This document shows positions 60,965 through 64,000 of a stretch of 64,000 bases of DNA, in pieces. A model generated the notes under the pieces. It was not told the DNA's origin and did not search any database. It worked only from the letters and a program-made list of their open reading frames with translations. The position numbers and the translations under genes are program-made. The DNA comes from CAVVSQ01 sp963848825 (GTDB lineage Bacteria; Planctomycetota; Planctomycetia; Gemmatales; Gemmataceae), in NCBI GenBank assembly GCA_963848825.1, contig CAWKFA010000010.1, positions 378,343 to 442,342 on the forward strand. The letters run 5' to 3'. Each line of letters starts with the position of its first letter. Position 1 is the stretch's first letter.

Positions 60965-62065
60965 ATGAAACGACGGACATTTCTGGGAACAGCCCTGGCC
61001 AATGCGACTGCTCCCTCCTTGATCGCCTCGGTGGATGGGAAGCGGTGGGAAGACGCGGCCGAAGTGCTCGCGCAGGCCACGGCGAAGAAGCAGGTGGACG
61101 CGGCGGTGCTGCACGTGGTGCAGCGGCGCGAGTCATTCACACGCCACTTCGGCAAGGCGGCCTCCGCCGACGCGATGTTCTTACTCGGTTCCATTTCCAA
61201 GCCAATCAACGTGACTGCCGTCATGACGCTGTTCGACCGAGGGCGGTTTCAGCTTGATGACAACGTGAAGAGATTTTTGCCTTCCTTCACGGGCGATGGG
61301 CGGGACGACGTAACCATTCGCCACCTGCTGACGCACGTCTCCGGCTTGCCCGATCAAGTGGCCAACAACACCGAGCTGCGCAGGCGGCAGGCGCCGCTGA
61401 CGGAGTTCGCCGCACAGGCCATGCGCACGCGCCTCGATTTCGCCCCCGGCAACCGGTACCAGTATTCGAGCATGGGGATCCTGCTCGCCACGCGGATTGC
61501 GGAGCTCATCAGCGGGACGGACATTCTCACCCTCGTTGATCGCTCGGTCTTCCAACCCTTGGGCATGCAGCGGTCAGCCCAGGGGCTCGGGCGTTTTAGG
61601 CTGGAGGAAATGGTCCCATGTCAGACGGCTCGCGCCGCGCCCGAATCGGGGGGCGGCGATCCAAAGGCCAGGGATTGGGACTGGAACAGTCCATACTGGC
61701 GGAGGTTGGGCGCCCCCTGGGGCGGGACGCACGCTTCCGCACCCGACCTCGCCAGGTTTCTGGCCGAGTTCCTGGGGGCACGCGGCCAGGTCGTGAGGCC
61801 CGAGACCGCCCGGCTGATGGTCAGGAACCACAATCCGAAGGGAGTTACGCCGCGCGGCCTGGGGTTCGATGTCGGCACGAGAGCCGGCAGCCCAGGATGT
61901 TCCGCGCAAACCTTCGGCCATACCGGCTCAACCGGCACACTCTGCTGGGCCGACCCCGCGAGCGAAACCATCTGCGTAGTGCTCACGTCACTCCCGCGCC
62001 TCGCGGCAGAGCGCCACCCGCGTGAACTTGCGTCGGACCGCGTCGCAGCCTCCGCGCGGCGATGA
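60965..62065 (+). CDS. Serine hydrolase, beta-lactamase/penicillin-binding fold (class C type)
   Basis: 366 residues, secreted by a Tat-like or lipid-less signal (MKRRTFLGTALANATAPSL, RR followed by FL). The fold's active-site motifs are present: SxxK in FLLGSISKPINVTAVM, Tyr of the YxN/YSS motif in NRYQYSSMGILLATRIAELI, and HTG (the KTG equivalent) in FGHTGSTGTLCWADP. Similar proteins hydrolyse small esters or peptides and many are not beta-lactamases. AAAGGAG lies 8 nt before the start. The last 25 residues are charged and may be slightly wrong if a late indel is present. Confidence 0.9.
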   Translation: MKRRTFLGTALANATAPSLIASVDGKRWEDAAEVLAQATAKKQVDAAVLHVVQRRESFTRHFGKAASADAMFLLGSISKPINVTAVMTLFDRGRFQLDDNVKRFLPSFTGDGRDDVTIRHLLTHVSGLPDQVANNTELRRRQAPLTEFAAQAMRTRLDFAPGNRYQYSSMGILLATRIAELISGTDILTLVDRSVFQPLGMQRSAQGLGRFRLEEMVPCQTARAAPESGGGDPKARDWDWNSPYWRRLGAPWGGTHASAPDLARFLAEFLGARGQVVRPETARLMVRNHNPKGVTPRGLGFDVGTRAGSPGCSAQTFGHTGSTGTLCWADPASETICVVLTSLPRLAAERHPRELASDRVAASARR

Positions 62066-62177
62066 ATTCAGGTGGCGGCGACGAAGGCTGTTTGGAAGAG
62101 ATTCCTTGCGAGACCCAAGCCTACTTTGGTTTTTTGAGCCCTGTTGCATCCTAACTCTTCGAGCGGACTACCTAACT

Positions 62178-62188
62178 AGTGTCCGTCG
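62178..62188. repeat. Terminal inverted repeat, left end of IS
   Basis: AGTGTCCGTCG, matching AGTGTCTGTCG at the other end (one mismatch in 11). It marks the boundary of the element. Confidence 0.8.
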
Positions 62189-62351
62189 GAAAAAGGCTGA
62201 TTTTCCAATTTGCCACCAGGCTTGCGGCTTGGTGGCGCGGTCGTGAGTCAGTTGGGCACGTCGTTTTTCCTGCGTTGGCGAGGCCGCGTGCCGTTTTCTT
62301 CGGCTCGGGTGAGACCATCTCCGCAGATTGGCCGTTCCCGTCCATGGTCGG

Positions 62352-63853
62352 CTATTCGCCGGCCTGCTTGCGTTTCGACTTCGCTGCCTGACAATTGGCT
62401 TTGTCCTTTTCGAGCAGCAGCTTGCCCAGAATTTGCAGATTGCGTCCCAAGATTCCCAGGGCCACATAGCGTTCATAGCCGCGCTTGCGGCGATCCCGCG
62501 CTCGCTTCAGGCCATTGCCTTTCTGCAAGGCGCCGATCACCGATTCGACGCCGGGATGATTCTGACGCGCTTTGCGAAATGCCACGGTCCCCTCCTTTTG
62601 TTGTTGACGACCTTGCTCCTGCCCCTTCACGGCGATGCACGGGGTGGTCACGATCTCGGCCAAGTCTTCCTGATTCTGCGGCGTGTGAAACCCGCGGTCG
62701 AACGAGGCGCTCTTGATCTTGCCGTCGAAACGCTGTTGCAGCTTTTTCATCACCGGCACGACCAGGTCCTGATCCAACACGCCGTCCTCGACCACGCGAT
62801 AATCCATCACGAAGCCCGCCGCGTCTTCGATCACCAGCACCTTGTGGCCAAACTCAATCGGGTTGGGTTGCTTGCCCCGCTTGATCAATTCCGTGTGCGG
62901 CTCGAAGATGCTGTGAATTTTTTCCTCGTTGGCCAGCGTCTCGCCCTGAAGCACGCGACGACGCGCGTTGTCGCACACCTTCTCCGTCAAGACGATGAAG
63001 CCCAATAACTCCGCTTCCGGCGTCGTCAACGGCGCCGTGCCGTTCTTCACGTTCGCCAACGCGAACGTCGTCAGGTCCGGCTTGAAACGCAAGCTCCGCA
63101 GTAACTGCCGAGCCCGCTCCAAGAGATCTTCGGCCAGACCCACCAGCTTCTGGTAGCCCGGCTGCAAGCGGTCGGCGCTTGGCCCTTGGCGCGTGAAGCT
63201 CGACCAATCTGCCGCACCAACCCGCGTACCTTCTTGAGCAAGTGCTTGGCCTGACGCCAACCATCCAGAGCGTTCGTCGCGGCCAACTCCGCCGCCAGGT
63301 TGACGATCTTACGCAGCCCGTCGCCGATCACGCTCGATTCCGTTGGATAGTGAATGTTGGTTTCGACCACGAAGGTATCGCCACGCACCGATTCGATCGC
63401 TTCGGGTTCCAACACGTGCCCAGTCTTCACGATCAACGCGTTGATCTTCTGCAACGTTTCGGGACGCAGCTTGATGAGATTGTCCTCGATCCGCCGCCAA
63501 TCAAAATCGACTTCGTCGTCCTGCCAATTACCGATACCCATGATGCGCCGCAAGCTGCGATGGTTCTCCGCGAGGTCCTGCAGCTTGTCATAATCGAGGT
63601 TGCAGCCGAGCCGAGCCGCCGCCAATACCACGATTTCCCAATAGTTCATGCCGCGTCGGCCACGCTTGCGGTCAGTGCTGCCGTTGACATCCTTGCCCAC
63701 CAGAGCCAGCAGATCACGCCGCAGTTCGGCATCCCCATAAACATGCTGTAGGGCCCGTAAGATCGGGATGATCTCATCCCGGCACTCCAGATTCAACTTC
63801 ACTTCGCTGATAGGCAAGCAATCCAAAAGTTGCTCAGGACAAGCCAAACGCAT
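62352..63853 (-). CDS. DDE transposase (ISNCY/IS1182/IS5-like), frameshifted
   Basis: About 500 residues. The start at 63853 (MRLACPEQLLDCLP) has GGAGG 7 nt upstream. The first catalytic Asp lies in VRGDTFVVETNIHYPTESSV, with the typical (N)IHYPTES context; the second in SASFDRGFHTPQNQEDL; the Glu in HPGVESVIGALQKGNGLKRA, followed by RGYERYVALGILGRNLQILG. The frame breaks near 63175 between GLVRQIGRASRAKGQ and DRLQPGYQKLVGLAEDLLER. I cannot decide firmly among the ISNCY, IS1182 and IS5 groups. The copy may be inactive if the break is real; terminal repeats are intact. Confidence 0.9.
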
Positions 63854-63989
63854 GTGGTTTCCTCCGTGAAGATCGGCGCCCTTCCAGCGTTTTTCCGAGA
63901 TTCTCTCCTTCTATAGACGTTTCTGCCTGCAATCTTCGATGACGATTATGCGAAAAAAACCAGGTAAACATCGGGACTTTACCGTTTAA

Positions 63990-64000
63990 CGACAGACACT
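63990..64000. repeat. Terminal inverted repeat, right end of IS
   Basis: CGACAGACACT, reverse complement AGTGTCTGTCG. It pairs with the left end at 62178. The element may extend a base or two beyond the window. Confidence 0.75.

Larger units (their letters stand above)
62178..64000. mobile_element. Insertion sequence with DDE transposase, bounded by terminal inverted repeats
   Basis: The left end reads AGTGTCCGTCGGAAAAAGGC (62178 on). The last bases of the window read GACAGACACT, whose reverse complement gives AGTGTCTGTCGTTAAA, so the two ends form an imperfect inverted repeat (AGTGTCYGTCG). The element would be 1,823 bp with the transposase on the minus strand. The right end coincides with the window end, so the target-site duplication cannot be read. 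About 170 bp beyond the transposase stop has no recognised gene. Confidence 0.85.

Overview
The window looks like a chromosomal segment of a GC-rich planctomycete, most likely near Gemmataceae. This is inferred from gene content, with no database search. The pointers are giant secreted proteins whose N-termini carry the LExLExR-type motif common in planctomycetes, several PQQ-type beta-propeller proteins, a cytochrome c/ascorbate-dependent monooxygenase fusion next to a redoxin, two GroELs, HEAT-like and WD40 secreted proteins, and a planctomycete-style ECF sigma factor. I saw no rRNA, tRNA or CRISPR array.

Layout. (1) 1-20606, minus strand: two paralogous giant surface proteins (about 11 kb and 9 kb of coding DNA) followed with almost no gap by deoA. 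Each giant has an N-terminal propeller, autotransporter-type beta-strand repeats, PA14-like and Ig-like modules, a cohesin-like module and a dockerin-like module. (2) 20607-22746: gene-poor DNA with palindromic REP/MITE-like elements, a REP-associated tyrosine transposase with inverted flanks, and a tandem duplication of its 3' half. (3) 22762-25988: a redoxin and cytochrome c/copper monooxygenase pair, a small unknown gene between clusters of short palindromic repeats, and yidD. (4) 26001-32808, minus strand: a likely operon encoding a membrane-anchored PQQ propeller, a PEP-synthase/rifampin-phosphotransferase-like dikinase, and what looks like a copper amine oxidase split into two genes. (5) 33202-39405, plus: a chaperone cluster groEL1-groES-groEL2-dnaJ-grpE-fmdB. 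(6) 40059-48780: a very acidic membrane-anchored TPR protein, rpsT, a secreted esterase, then a secreted protein, a TPR/Fe-trafficking fusion, a PSP1-domain protein with a Cys-rich tail, and an ECF sigma factor. (7) 48780-58539: small membrane and secreted proteins, a tandem 150-bp repeat array, a sialidase-like protein, a second membrane PQQ protein, WD40 and HEAT proteins, an lgt fragment and an OstA-like secreted protein. (8) 58837-64000: a SEC-C protein, a PQQ protein, a beta-lactamase-fold hydrolase and an insertion sequence whose terminal repeat ends exactly at the window edge.

One technical feature colours every call. About thirty single-base frame breaks interrupt otherwise well conserved proteins, including groEL1, rpsT, dnaJ and deoA, and many lie in short homopolymers. 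I read most of them as consensus sequencing errors rather than decay, so I annotate whole genes across them and give the approximate position of each break. Coordinates of broken genes are therefore gene spans, not single open frames.
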